In this document: positions 42,328 to 51,141 of the stretch, piece after piece
Layout of the letters: the number at the start of each line of letters is the position of its first letter
How positions within the stretch are numbered: position 1 is the stretch's first letter
Assembly: GCA_964570285.1 (NCBI GenBank)
Contig: CAZMXP010000001.1
Coordinates: 140,586 to 204,585 of the forward strand
Source of the DNA: CAZMXP01 sp964570285
GTDB taxonomy: Bacteria > Planctomycetota > PLA2
Direction of reading: 5' to 3'
DNA: 64,000 bases
The notes under the pieces: generated by a model
Told to the model about the DNA's origin: nothing
Seen by the model: the letters and a program-made list of their open reading frames with translations, nothing else
Databases searched by the model: none
Translations under genes and position numbers: made by a program

Positions 42328-44136
42328 GAACTGCCCCGACGCACCCGCGGCGACGAACTCCTCAAGCCCGGCGAGTTTTCCGCCCTCCGCGACCGCCTCC
42401 GCCTGCTCTCGGGCAGCCACGACCTGACGACCGTCATCGCGTGCGCGTTCGACCACCGGACGCGGCTGCTGCCCTTCGTCGGCGCCGACCTGCGCATGGC
42501 GCCGGCGGGCGTGCGCGCGCTCGGCGCCGCGATGGTGGATTGCGGCTTCCCGAAGACGCGCATCGTCCTGCAGCAGTGGAACCGGAACTTCCGGCCGAGC
42601 GAGATGCGCGTCGACGGCCGCGTGCCCGACCTCTTCCTCGTCTCGAGCATGTCGCTGCACGGCGAGCGCTGCGCCGAACTCGTCGCGGATGCCGCCCGCA
42701 TCGATCCGGCGCACCGGCCGCTGATCGTCGTCGGGGGCCCCCGGTCGGTCTACCAGCCGTGGGACGCCTTCCGCGCCGACCCGCGCGATCCGCCCGGCGC
42801 CGACGTGGCCGTCAGCGGCGAGGAGTTCGTCTGGCTCTCGCTGCTGGAACTGCTGCTCTCCGAGCATCCGGCGTCACGCGGGACCGCCACGCTCCGGCAG
42901 ACCTTCGTGCGCGCGCGCGAGGCGGGCCTGCTCGACTCGATCCCGGGCCTCTGCTACGCACGCACCGATCGCGACGGGGTCGCCCGGGAGGTCGTCGACA
43001 CCGGGGTCCAGCGCCTGCTCGGCGACCTGGACGAACTGCCCGCGGCGCGGCTCGGCTTCACGCTGCTCGAACCGCCGGGCAAGGGCCGGGGCCTCTCGTC
43101 GCACGCGCTTCCCGCGTCGCGCGTGCGGCGGTTCAGCCCCGTCGCGTCGCTCGTGCTCACCTTCGGGTGCAAGTTCAAGTGCCCCTACTGCCCGATCCCG
43201 GCCTATAACCAGAAGCAACACCGGCTCAAGAGCCCGGCCCGCATCGTCGAGGAGATGACCTCGCTGCACCGCGAGTACGGCTTCGGGCTGATGTTCGGCA
43301 CCGACGACAACTTCTTCAACGACCACGCGCGCACGGTCGAGATCGCCGAGGCGCTCGCGCGCGCGACCTTCGACGGCAACGTCCCGTTCCGCAAGCGCGT
43401 CCGCTGGGGCACGGAGGCGACGGTCCACGACACGCTGAAGCTGCGCGACCACATCATCACGCTGCGCACCGCCGGACTGCGCGCGATCTGGATGGGCGTC
43501 GAGGACCTGACGGCCACGCTCGTCAACAAGGGGCAGTCCAAGGGCGCCACCGTGGACGCCTTCCGGCTGCTCCAGCACCACGGTATCCACCCGATGCCGA
43601 TGATGATGCACCACGACAGCCAGCCCCTCTACACCCGCGGCCGCCCCTACGGACTCCTGAACCAGGCGCAGATCCTGCGCGACGCGGGCGCGGTCTCCTT
43701 CCAGGTGCTGATGCTCTCGCCGGCCACCGGCAGCAAGCTCTACGAGGAGACCTTCACGAAGGGGATCGCCTACAAGAGCGTCGCCGGCAAGGCGATCACG
43801 CCGCACATGACGGATGCCAACTACGTCATCGCGTCGCAGCACCCCAAGCCCTGGCGCAAGCAGATCAACATGCTGCTCGTCTACATGTTCTTCTACAACC
43901 CGCTCCGCCTGCTGAAGGCGATCGTCTTCCCGAAGAGCAGCCTCTATCTCGCCGACGCGCTCGCGCAACTCCACGGCATGTGGGGGATCATGCACACGCT
44001 GCGCCGCACGCTCCCGTGGATCTGGCGCCTGCGCAGGGGCCCCATCGTGCGCCACACCGCCCCGCCGATGAGCCGCGTCCCGATCCGCAGCCCCGACGGC
44101 GCGAAGGCCGACCACGCGCTGCTCGCGCAGTCCTGA
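42325..44136 (+). CDS. B12-binding-domain radical SAM enzyme
   Basis: 603 residues from a TTG start at 42325; no ATG fits better between the upstream gene and the first domain, and TACGCT precedes the TTG by eight bases. An N-terminal B12-binding-like Rossmann region (about 35-190) has TTVIACAFDHRTRLLPF and HRPLIVVGGPRSVY. The radical SAM cluster ligands are Cys282, Cys286 and Cys289 in TFGCKFKCPYCP. Further on, FGTDDNFF, WMGVEDLTA and VLMLSPATGSKLYEETF fit the barrel. A C-terminal extension of about 100 residues has hydrophobic segments (INMLLVYMFFYNPLRLL). The product is unknown; members modify lipids, hopanoids or natural products. It is divergent from the caspase gene. Confidence 0.87.
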   Translation: MELPRRTRGDELLKPGEFSALRDRLRLLSGSHDLTTVIACAFDHRTRLLPFVGADLRMAPAGVRALGAAMVDCGFPKTRIVLQQWNRNFRPSEMRVDGRVPDLFLVSSMSLHGERCAELVADAARIDPAHRPLIVVGGPRSVYQPWDAFRADPRDPPGADVAVSGEEFVWLSLLELLLSEHPASRGTATLRQTFVRAREAGLLDSIPGLCYARTDRDGVAREVVDTGVQRLLGDLDELPAARLGFTLLEPPGKGRGLSSHALPASRVRRFSPVASLVLTFGCKFKCPYCPIPAYNQKQHRLKSPARIVEEMTSLHREYGFGLMFGTDDNFFNDHARTVEIAEALARATFDGNVPFRKRVRWGTEATVHDTLKLRDHIITLRTAGLRAIWMGVEDLTATLVNKGQSKGATVDAFRLLQHHGIHPMPMMMHHDSQPLYTRGRPYGLLNQAQILRDAGAVSFQVLMLSPATGSKLYEETFTKGIAYKSVAGKAITPHMTDANYVIASQHPKPWRKQINMLLVYMFFYNPLRLLKAIVFPKSSLYLADALAQLHGMWGIMHTLRRTLPWIWRLRRGPIVRHTAPPMSRVPIRSPDGAKADHALLAQS

Positions 44137-44569
44137 GGGGCCGGGCCGCCGCCGCCCGCACGGGTCGTCCATCCGGATCCGACCTGGAACGCGAGAACCC
44201 CGCGTCGCTCGCCCCCTGGACGACGAGCGGGACCGAATCGCGAAGGGTGTTCGGGTCTCAGGGGCGAACGCGTTCGGAAACGCGCGCGTTCCGCGCTGCG
44301 ATCGCACGCACAAGGCCACCGGGGACTGCGCGGTGCGGCGGACCACAGCCTTCGTCTTGAAGGAGGGGACGAGGAACCCAGGAATCTAGGGAACGAGGAA
44401 GGGGCGGATTCGAGCCATCCGAGTCTTGGGATGCTCCCCCTTGCCCCCTTGGATTCCTCCCTTCCTGGCTTCCTCATCAAATCCGAAACCCTCGGTCCTG
44501 ATCGGCCGAACGCCGACGCGAGGGCGCGGCGGCACCAGCGCGCCTGCGACCGGGCCCCCGGACGGAGTC
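44137..44569. other. Non-coding region with interspersed repeat
   Basis: 433 bp between two convergent genes. About two thirds is the second copy of the D+B repeat (44221-44505). The rest shows no gene or RNA I recognise. Confidence 0.7.
44221..44505 (+). repeat. Interspersed repeat, copy 2 (modules D+B)
   Basis: Colinear with 5471-5735, about 20 bp longer because of an insertion after CGCGTTCGGA. Internal arms GAGGAACCCAGGAA (from 44371) and TTCCTGGCTTCCTC (to 44474) pair at 13 of 14 positions. Same orientation as copy 1 although 38.7 kb away. Confidence 0.8.
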
Positions 44570-45133
44570 CTACTCCGGCTTGACGATGAGCCCGAGGAAG
44601 ACCCCCATCGCCCCCATGCCCGCGACGTGGTCGATGACCCACGCCTTCGTCCAGTCGAGCGGGAAGTTCATCCAGAGCCAGTTCTGCGCGTCCATCGCGA
44701 TCGCGAGGAAGAGGCCGAAGCCCAGCACGAAGAGCACGCGTCCGAAGTAGCTCCGGATCGCCGCGCCGCGCAGCATCATCGAGACGACGAGCGCGATCAG
44801 CACGCAGAGGCCCGCGCCGAACGCGAGAGTCTTCGGGGGCATCGCCTCCTTGCCATTCGGGTCGTAGCTGATCCACGCGATCGGCCCCGCCTCGTACTTC
44901 TTCGCCCACGCCTTGTGGGCCTCGCTCTCCGTGTCCTTGTGGTCTGCCTGACGCAGGCCGGGGATCCAGTAGACGCCGCGCGCCGTGCCCTGCAGCGCCG
45001 CCGCCACCGCCGCCTCGTTCGCGAGCACCGGCTCCTGCTCCAGCTTGTGGATGTCGAGGAAACTCCACGCCGCGTATTGCCAGACGAACAGCACGATGCC
45101 GCCCACCAGCGCGCCGATCAGGATCTTCTTCAT
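44570..45133 (-). CDS. Small membrane protein of unknown function
   Basis: 187 residues. ATG 45133 is chosen over ATG 45139 because GGAG ends six bases before it and directly abuts the earlier one. Four hydrophobic segments are visible: KKILIGALVGGIVLFVWQYA, then GAGLCVLIALVVSMML, VLFVLGFGLFLAIAM and AGMGAMGVFLGLIV; a soluble loop of about 70 residues follows the first helix (GVYWIPGLRQADHK). The opening GG-IVLFVW pattern is shared with a widespread unnamed family in Gram-negative bacteria. No enzymatic motif. A TAGGCT about 40 bases upstream would give a leader, consistent with use of a Shine-Dalgarno. Confidence 0.78.
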   Translation of the reverse strand: MKKILIGALVGGIVLFVWQYAAWSFLDIHKLEQEPVLANEAAVAAALQGTARGVYWIPGLRQADHKDTESEAHKAWAKKYEAGPIAWISYDPNGKEAMPPKTLAFGAGLCVLIALVVSMMLRGAAIRSYFGRVLFVLGFGLFLAIAMDAQNWLWMNFPLDWTKAWVIDHVAGMGAMGVFLGLIVKPE

Positions 45134-45253
45134 GCTCATCTCCGTGGGTCGCAGACCCGTGAAGCCGGTAGCCTATGCGAAAGCGGTCGTCCCGGGGAGT
45201 CTCTCCTCCCGCGCGCCGCGCCCGCGGGGGGAAATGCTGTGGCCCCCCCCTGC

Positions 45254-45289
45254 TAGATTCTTTCGCAACTTTCGAAAGGAGGCGCGCTC
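45254..45289 (+). promoter_or_regulatory. Promoter -10 and Shine-Dalgarno of the 35-residue gene
   Basis: TAGATT (45254-45259) as -10, and AGGAGG (45277-45282) seven bases before GTG 45290, the strongest ribosome-binding site in the window. Confidence 0.6.
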
Positions 45290-45397
45290 GTGGCCAAAGG
45301 TCAGGTAACCAAGGACAAGAAGAACAAGCCCAAGCTCTCGACGAAGGAAAAGCAGGCCAAAAAGGCCGCCAAGCGCGCCGCGAAGGGCATCAAGTAG
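45290..45397 (+). CDS. 35-residue lysine-rich basic protein
   Basis: A GTG start after a full AGGAGG site encodes 35 residues: MAKGQVTKDKKNKP followed by KLSTKEKQAKKAAKRAAKGI and a final Lys. About 14 of 35 residues are Lys or Arg and only one is acidic on either side of the first Thr-Lys; it could bind nucleic acid or ribosomes (inference from composition only). The reading frame closes with TAG eight bases into the convergent batD end. Small size, strong Shine-Dalgarno and non-repetitive Lys codon use argue for a real gene. I know similar short Lys-rich proteins in other Gram-negative genomes but cannot name a family. Confidence 0.7.
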   Translation: MAKGQVTKDKKNKPKLSTKEKQAKKAAKRAAKGIK

Positions 45398-46748
45398 CCG
45401 CTGCGCGCGAGCGGAAAGCCCCCTCGATGCGGTCGGCCAGCCGGGCCAGTTCGGCGCGTCCGGCTGAGCCTGCCGCCCCGGAGCCGTAGCGTGCGGCGAC
45501 GAGGGATTCGAGGGCGACTGCGGTTTCGTTGGCCAGCCCCGGGTCCAGCCCGGCGGAGGCGAGGCGGGAGGCGAGGTCCGGCCCGATGACGGCTGCCGTG
45601 GCGCAGCCCAGTTGTGCCGCGAGGTAGTCGGCGAACGCCTCGGCCAGGTTGACGTCGGCCTGGGCCAGTTCCGCCGTCCAGCGGGCGTGGGCCCCGCGCT
45701 GCCGTTCGCGCTCCCGCGCGTGCGCGCGGCGGCGCGACCCGTACCACCAGAGCGCGACGGCCATCGCGATGCCGGCGAGCATCGCGATGTAGGGGCTGGT
45801 GCGCCTGCGGACGGCGACCGGCGCCTCCTTCGTCACGACTTTCAGGGGGATCGGGGGCGTGGTGGCTACCGCGTAGCGCCCCGGGGGCGCAGGGTCGAAG
45901 TAGGCCCAGCGGATCGGCGGGATCGCCGAGAAAGCGCTTCCGGTCGGGGCGATCTCGTAGGTCGCCGTGAGCCTGCCGGGGGCGCGGCTTTCCGTCTGGC
46001 CGTAGACGTGGAAGCCCTGCAGGTCGTCGAGGCGCAGCGCCGGGATCGTCTCGAGATTCGAGTCGCCGCTGCTCTGCACATGGAACGTGAGCCTGAGCGT
46101 CTCGCCCTCCTTCACGAGTTCGCGATCGGCCTCCGCACGGACTTCAAAGCGGCCGATTGCGCCCAGGAACCCCCCCGGCACGCCCTCGACCGGCAGCGGC
46201 TCGACGGTGACCCGGCACGGCTCCCCCTCCACGTACGCGTCGCGCCGGTCCTTCGGGACGCGGCCGTGGAAGAGGTCGTCCTCGAAACTCGTCGCGTAGC
46301 AGAAGCGCAGGCTCGGCGCCGCGACGAGGAGCGTCCCAGGCGCCGTGGGCAGGTAGCGCCGCTCGACCTCGACGACGGTGAAGAGGCGCCCGCCGATCGA
46401 GATCTCGGGCCGTGCGGCGGCCGCGATGGCGGCATCGTTGACGACCAGGCGCAGGGTCGGGCGGCCGGGCGCCGCGGGGGGGTCGGCGAGGCGCTCCGCG
46501 CCCGCGAGAGCCGTCCACCAGGGGGCGGAGACGGCCACGGGCAGGTCGAGCGGCTGCCGGAAGAGTTGCACCGCCTGCGCCCGGAACCAGTCGCGGTCGA
46601 TTCCCACGCGGAGGACGACCCGCAGCGGCTCGTTCCGGTAGCAGCGCTCGGAGGAGCAGAGGATCTCGACGAACGCGCGGGCGGGCTCCGCCGCCGTCGC
46701 GACGGCGGCCCCCACGCAGGCGAGCGCGAGCGGGAGGAGCGCCCTCAC
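45390..46748 (-). CDS. batD: BatD-like membrane protein (MoxR-Bat operon)
   Basis: 452 residues: signal peptide (MRALLPLALACVGAAVATA), a large beta-rich periplasmic part built of BatD-type Ig-like modules (VKEGETLRLTFHVQSSGDSNLETIP, and YVEGEPCRVTVEPLPVEG), one membrane helix (about 322-340, YIAMLAGIAMAVALWW) and a cytoplasmic helical tail. BatD acts with the VWA proteins BatA and BatB in the inner membrane in an aerotolerance or envelope-stress complex. The GTG overlaps the TGA of the upstream TPR gene. Last gene of the operon. It ends eight bases inside the convergent 35-residue gene. Confidence 0.85.
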   Translation of the reverse strand: MRALLPLALACVGAAVATAAEPARAFVEILCSSERCYRNEPLRVVLRVGIDRDWFRAQAVQLFRQPLDLPVAVSAPWWTALAGAERLADPPAAPGRPTLRLVVNDAAIAAAARPEISIGGRLFTVVEVERRYLPTAPGTLLVAAPSLRFCYATSFEDDLFHGRVPKDRRDAYVEGEPCRVTVEPLPVEGVPGGFLGAIGRFEVRAEADRELVKEGETLRLTFHVQSSGDSNLETIPALRLDDLQGFHVYGQTESRAPGRLTATYEIAPTGSAFSAIPPIRWAYFDPAPPGRYAVATTPPIPLKVVTKEAPVAVRRRTSPYIAMLAGIAMAVALWWYGSRRRAHARERERQRGAHARWTAELAQADVNLAEAFADYLAAQLGCATAAVIGPDLASRLASAGLDPGLANETAVALESLVAARYGSGAAGSAGRAELARLADRIEGAFRSRAAAT

Positions 46749-47377
46749 CAGTCCCTCTCGACTTCGGCGCCGGCGGCGGCGCGCCGCTCGCGGCGAAGCT
46801 CGCGCTTCTGCTCTTCCTTCTTCACGAGCAGGTCGAGCAGCGCGCGCACCGCCTCCTCCGGCAGCGCCGCCTCCTCGAGTTCGGGCCTCGCCTCGGGGGG
46901 CGGGGGCTCCGTCTCGTCGGGCGCCGGCTCCGGCGGGGGCGGGGGCGGGTCGGGACGGTTGCGCCTCTCCGACTCGCGCTTGCGTTCGCGCAGGCGCTCG
47001 AGCCTCAGCAGCGCGCGCTCGACGTTGCGGCGCGCCGCGGGCCAGTCGGCCCGGCTCGCGGCGGCGAGGCGCCAGTGGGCGAGGGCATCCTCGGCGTCGG
47101 CCACCATGCGCTCGAAGAGGGCCGGCGGCGCCCCCGGCTTCGACGCGTCGGGCTCGAGCCCCTCCGAGCGCGCGAAGGCGACGTTGCCGCGCACGAAGTC
47201 GTCAAACCCCGGCGTCGCGCCGCGCCGTGCGGCCTCTTCGGCGTCGTCGAGCCTGCCGTCGCGCAGCGCCGCGAGCGCGCGTGCCGCGAGGATCTCGCTC
47301 TCGCCTTGGCCGCAACCGGCGGCGACGAGCGTGCCGAGCGCGAGGAGCGCGACGAGCAGCAGGCGCGCCCCGCTCAT
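46745..47377 (-). CDS. BatC-like TPR lipoprotein
   Basis: 210 residues. A lipoprotein signal (LLLVALLALGTLVAAGC) gives a lipidated Cys near 22. A TPR-like region spans about 25-130 (ALRDGRLDDAEEAARRG, WPAARRNVERALLRLERL), followed by a Pro/Glu-rich linker (PPPPPPEPAPDETEPPPP) and a charged coiled coil. By position between batB and batD it corresponds to BatC or BatE of other Bat operons. GGAGG lies eight bases before the ATG, which also overlaps the batB stop. Confidence 0.75.
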   Translation of the reverse strand: MSGARLLLVALLALGTLVAAGCGQGESEILAARALAALRDGRLDDAEEAARRGATPGFDDFVRGNVAFARSEGLEPDASKPGAPPALFERMVADAEDALAHWRLAAASRADWPAARRNVERALLRLERLRERKRESERRNRPDPPPPPPEPAPDETEPPPPEARPELEEAALPEEAVRALLDLLVKKEEQKRELRRERRAAAGAEVERDW

Positions 47378-48390
47378 CGGCGCCTCCGCTCCCCGAGGCA
47401 GCCCTCGCCGACCCAGAGCAGCAGCGCGCAGGCGAGCGGCCACTGGAAGCGGTCCTTCCGGCCCCCTTGTCCCCCGTTCTGCTCCCCCCCCTGCCCCCCC
47501 CCATCGCCTCGCCAGGCGCGTTCGCGCGCACCCGGCAGCATGCGCTCCTCGTAGAGGCGCACGAGCGGCGACTCCGCGTCGCTCGCGTCCACAAAACCGC
47601 CCCCGGCCGCGCCGGCGATCGCACGCAGCGAGCCGGCGTCCATCCGCGAGACGACCTCCTCGCCGTCCCGGCTCTTCAGGAATCCCGAGCCGTCGACGGC
47701 GATCTTGCTGCCGAGCGCGGTGCCGAAGCCCGCGGCATGCACGGCGACCCCGCGCTCGCGGCACGCCTCGGCGGCCCGGACGCCGCCGCCGCCGAGGTCC
47801 TCGCCGTCGGTGACGAGCAGGATCGACGCGGGTCGCTCGCCGCGCGGCGGCAGCAGCGCGAGCGCGGTGTCGAGGGCTGCGCCCAGATCGGTCCCGCCGC
47901 GGCCCACCGCGAGCGGGTCGGCGAGTTCGAGCATCTCGGCGAACGATCGCCGGTCGTCGGTGAGCGGCACCCAGAGGCGCGCCTCGCCGGCGAAGAGCAC
48001 AAGTCCGAAGCGGTCCTCCGCCGCCCGCTCGACGAGCGCGCGGATCTCGCGCTTCGCGGCCGCGAGCCGGTCGGGCGCGAGGTCGCGCGCGAGCATCGAG
48101 CGGGAGACGTCGAGGCAGACGACGTGGTCGATCGGCGGCGGCGCGCCCTCGGTGGCGGTGCCCCACACCGGCCGGAGCATCGCGGCGATCGCGAGGAGCA
48201 GCGCCAGCGCAAAGAGCGCCGGCCGCCCGCGCCGCCGCGCCCCCGCGAGCGCGACCGACCGCGGGCCCAGTTGCGCCGCGAGCCGGCGCGCGGCGGCGCG
48301 GTCGAGCCCGGCGAGGAGCAGCCAGGCGGCCGGCGCCGCGAGCAGCCACGTGAGCGCGTCGGAACGCGCGAACCACGCAAGCAGGCTCAC
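47374..48390 (-). CDS. batB: BatB-like VWA membrane protein
   Basis: 338 residues from a GTG. Two N-terminal membrane helices (LTWLLAAPAAWLLLAGL, ALFALALLLAIAAMLRPVW), a von Willebrand A domain with the metal site DVSRSM near residue 95, GGTDLGAALDTALALL and LLVTDGEDLGGGG, and a C-terminal helix (WPLACALLLWVGEGCL). A Gly/Gln-rich stretch precedes the last helix. It overlaps batA by 4 bp. Confidence 0.9.
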   Translation of the reverse strand: MSLLAWFARSDALTWLLAAPAAWLLLAGLDRAAARRLAAQLGPRSVALAGARRRGRPALFALALLLAIAAMLRPVWGTATEGAPPPIDHVVCLDVSRSMLARDLAPDRLAAAKREIRALVERAAEDRFGLVLFAGEARLWVPLTDDRRSFAEMLELADPLAVGRGGTDLGAALDTALALLPPRGERPASILLVTDGEDLGGGGVRAAEACRERGVAVHAAGFGTALGSKIAVDGSGFLKSRDGEEVVSRMDAGSLRAIAGAAGGGFVDASDAESPLVRLYEERMLPGARERAWRGDGGGQGGEQNGGQGGRKDRFQWPLACALLLWVGEGCLGERRRR

Positions 48391-49376
48391 GGCGCCACCC
48401 TCAGAAGCGTCGCCTCGCCGCCGCGCGCGAAGAGCAGCAGCGCCACCGCCGCGAGCAGCAGCGGAAGCTGGCGCTCCTGCACGGCGTGGCGCTCCTCCTC
48501 GAAACCGCTCCGTTCGAGCGCGTCGATCCGCGCGTAGGCGGCCCCGAGCGCGTTCGCGTCGCCGGCGCGGAAGAGCGCGCCGCCCGTCGTCGCGGCGATC
48601 CTCTCGAGGGCGCCCAGGTCGGGGGGGGCGCGGGGGCCGGAGGGGGCTTCGCCGCCGACGGCGATCGCGTAGACGCGCACGCCCAGCGTCCGGCAGAGCT
48701 GGGCGGCGTGCACCGGCGCGATCTCCCCGGCGGTGCCGCGGGTCGCGACGTTCTCCTCGCCGTCGGTCAGCAGGATGACGACCGGCGACGCCGCCGCCGC
48801 GCCGTCGAGGATCTGCGCCGCGCGGGCGACGGCGGTGCCGATGCCGGTGTAGTCCTCGGGCCCCTCGCTCGTGACGGTCGAGAGCCGCGCGAGGATCACG
48901 GCGAGCGCCTCGTGGTCGAGCGTCGGCGGGCAGCGCAGGTCGGGGTAGCGCGCGAACGAGAGCAGGCCGATGCGGTCGTGGGGGCGCGCGCGCACGAACA
49001 CCGTCGCCGCCTCCCGCGCGAGGTCGAGACGCGTGCCGGCCCTCCCGAGATCGGGCGCCGTCATCGACGACGACGTGTCGACGCAGAGCAGCATGTCGAT
49101 GCCCTCGGTCGCACCCGCGAGCCGCACGCGCTCCGCGGGCCGCGCGAGCGCGACGACGACGCCGCAGAGGCCGAGCGCCCAGAGCAGCGCGGGCAGCCCG
49201 AGCAGCCGCACGCGCCACGAGACGGGCAGCGGGCCGAGCGCCGCCGGCGCGAAGCGCACCGCGCGCCGCCGGCGCCTCAGGCGCCACGCGAGCGCGAGGA
49301 GCGGCACCGGCAGGAGCCAGAGGAAGCCCGGATCGAGCAGTTGCATCCCGGTCAGCCGTTCAAACAGCGCGCTCAC
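48387..49376 (-). CDS. batA: BatA-like VWA membrane protein
   Basis: 329 residues from a GTG. Helices at about 18-32 (FLWLLPVPLLALAWRL) and 55-78 (LLGLPALLWALGLCGVVVA), a VWA domain with DTSSSM near residue 98, TGIGTAVARAAQIL and ILLTDGEENV, and a last helix (LPLLLAAVALLLFA). In Bat systems BatA and BatB pair through VWA domains and depend on a MoxR ATPase. The start overlaps the DUF4381-like gene. Confidence 0.9.
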   Translation of the reverse strand: MSALFERLTGMQLLDPGFLWLLPVPLLALAWRLRRRRRAVRFAPAALGPLPVSWRVRLLGLPALLWALGLCGVVVALARPAERVRLAGATEGIDMLLCVDTSSSMTAPDLGRAGTRLDLAREAATVFVRARPHDRIGLLSFARYPDLRCPPTLDHEALAVILARLSTVTSEGPEDYTGIGTAVARAAQILDGAAAASPVVILLTDGEENVATRGTAGEIAPVHAAQLCRTLGVRVYAIAVGGEAPSGPRAPPDLGALERIAATTGGALFRAGDANALGAAYARIDALERSGFEEERHAVQERQLPLLLAAVALLLFARGGEATLLRVAP

Positions 49377-50221
49377 GACGCCACCCCCTCGCGCACGAAC
49401 GCCTCCGCGCTGTCGAGCAGCGCGGAGAACTCCGTCGCGGCCGGCGCCACGCCCGCGAACTTCACGAGGTCGCAGCCGCGGAGGATCCGCCCGAGGCGCG
49501 CCCTGTCGCCCGGGCCCGCGAGGATCTCCTCCGTCGTCATCTCCTCCGCCCGGATCGCGAAGCGGGCGGACAGGTAGGCGCGCAGCACCGACGACAGCTC
49601 GACGTAGGTGCCCGCCTCCCGGAGCGCGCGCAGGCGCGCGAGCGCGAGCGAGGCCGGGTCCTGCGCCCCGGGGAGGGCGCGCGGCCCCCGCGGGCGGCGC
49701 AGGACCGCGACGAGGAGGGCGACCGCCGCCGCCAGCAGCAGCCACGGCCACCACGCTCCGCGGTCGCGACCGGGCAGGTCGGGAAGTTCGGGGGGGCCGG
49801 GGGCGGCGGGGTCGAGCGCCCGGCGCACGCGGAGCCGCAGCGGCTCGGCGGAGACGAGGCGGTCCTCGCCGCCCGCCTTCGGTCGCGCGACGAACTCAGG
49901 CGCGGCGATCGACAGGTCGGCCAGCGAGAAGGCGTAGCCGACGTAGTGGCGCCGCTCCTCGAGGCGCCGGGCGTCCTCGCGCCGTTCGAGGCGGTCGAGC
50001 CTCAGCACGAGCGGGGCGAGCGCCCGGTCATTCCACGCGGCGGGGAGCAGGTCCTTGCTCCAGACGCGCTCGACGGTCAGCGGGAAGGCGGCGCCGAGCA
50101 CCACCTCCTCGCCGCCCGCCGTGACGCGCAGCAGGAGATCCTCCGCCGGGATCGCCGGGCCGCCCCCGCAATGGCCGAGCAGGCCGCAGGCCGCCAGCGC
50201 GAGCGCCCGCCGGAGTCTCAC
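49373..50221 (-). CDS. DUF4381-like membrane protein of the MoxR-Bat operon
   Basis: 282 residues. A signal or lipoprotein peptide (ALALAACGLLGHC) starts the protein, with a periplasmic beta-rich domain to about 150, a membrane helix (about 163-178, WWPWLLLAAAVALLVAV) and a cytoplasmic helical domain (about 200-282: ALARLRALREAGTYVELSSVLRAYL then TTEEILAGPGDRARLGRILR). Position between DUF58 and batA matches the DUF4381 slot in other operons. Exact function unknown. Confidence 0.75.
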   Translation of the reverse strand: MRLRRALALAACGLLGHCGGGPAIPAEDLLLRVTAGGEEVVLGAAFPLTVERVWSKDLLPAAWNDRALAPLVLRLDRLERREDARRLEERRHYVGYAFSLADLSIAAPEFVARPKAGGEDRLVSAEPLRLRVRRALDPAAPGPPELPDLPGRDRGAWWPWLLLAAAVALLVAVLRRPRGPRALPGAQDPASLALARLRALREAGTYVELSSVLRAYLSARFAIRAEEMTTEEILAGPGDRARLGRILRGCDLVKFAGVAPAATEFSALLDSAEAFVREGVAS

Positions 50222-51141
50222 TTCTTCATCCCGCGCAGTTCGCGCATGCGGAAGAACTTCATGATCGGGCCCGCGATCATGTCACGGCCGCGCACGCGGG
50301 GCACCGGCACGTCCATCCGGTCCACCTTCGCGCGCCCGATCGCCTGCTCGGTCCGGAGGCGCCAGTCGGCGACGCGCCGCCGGTACGCCTCGCGCACCTT
50401 GCGGCTGCCCCAGTCCACGAGCGCCTCCTCCCCGCTCTCCGGGTCGGCGATGCGCATCACGCCCGCCTCCGGGGGCGCGAGTTCCGGCGTCAGCAGCCGC
50501 ACGGCGATCACGTCGTGCCGCCGCGCGCAGAGCGCGAGCGCCTCCTCCCAGCCCTCGCACAGGAAGTCCGACACGAGAAAGAGGATCGCCCGGCGGCGCA
50601 CGGCGCGCGCGGCGAACTCGAGCGCCGCCGCGGGCGACCCCCGGGCGGTCCCGCCCGGCAGCGCGAGGCAGTCGCGGATGATGCGCAGCGCGTGGGCCGG
50701 CCCCTTCTTCGCCGGCACGTAGGAGGAGACGCCCTCGTCGAAGCTGACGAGGCCGACCTTGTCGCCGTTGCGCGTCGCCGCGAACGCGAGGCAGCCGCAG
50801 ACGCGCGCGGCGAGCTGCCGCGCCGACCAGATGCCGAACCCCCCCTGCATCGACGAGGAGAGGTCGAGCAGGAAGAGCACCGTCAGCTCGCGCTCGTCGA
50901 CGTACTTCTTCACGAAGGGGCGGCCGACGCGCGCGGAGACGTTCCAGTCCACCGAGCGCGGGTCATCGCCGACGGCGTACTCGCGCACCTCGTCGAACTC
51001 GATGCCGGCGCCCCGGAAGACCGAGAGGTAGCCGCCCGACATCACGTCGGTCGCGAGCCGGCGGCTCTGCACGTCGATCCGGCGCACCTCCTCGAGCAGC
51101 TCCTTCAGCTCGGTCTCGCGATCGCGCTCCTGCTGCTTCAC
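50218..51141 (-). CDS. DUF58 / VWA-like protein
   Basis: 307 residues. The DUF58 hallmark is present: FDEVREYAVGDDPRSVDWNVSARV, with a VWA-type metal site DLSSSMQ about 40 residues later and LFLVSDFLCEGW. Found next to moxR in most MoxR operons, where it may be a client or adaptor of the ATPase. No helix at the N-terminus, so cytoplasmic or peripheral. The GTG start overlaps the moxR stop codon by 4 bp. Confidence 0.9.
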   Translation of the reverse strand: MKQQERDRETELKELLEEVRRIDVQSRRLATDVMSGGYLSVFRGAGIEFDEVREYAVGDDPRSVDWNVSARVGRPFVKKYVDERELTVLFLLDLSSSMQGGFGIWSARQLAARVCGCLAFAATRNGDKVGLVSFDEGVSSYVPAKKGPAHALRIIRDCLALPGGTARGSPAAALEFAARAVRRRAILFLVSDFLCEGWEEALALCARRHDVIAVRLLTPELAPPEAGVMRIADPESGEEALVDWGSRKVREAYRRRVADWRLRTEQAIGRAKVDRMDVPVPRVRGRDMIAGPIMKFFRMRELRGMKK

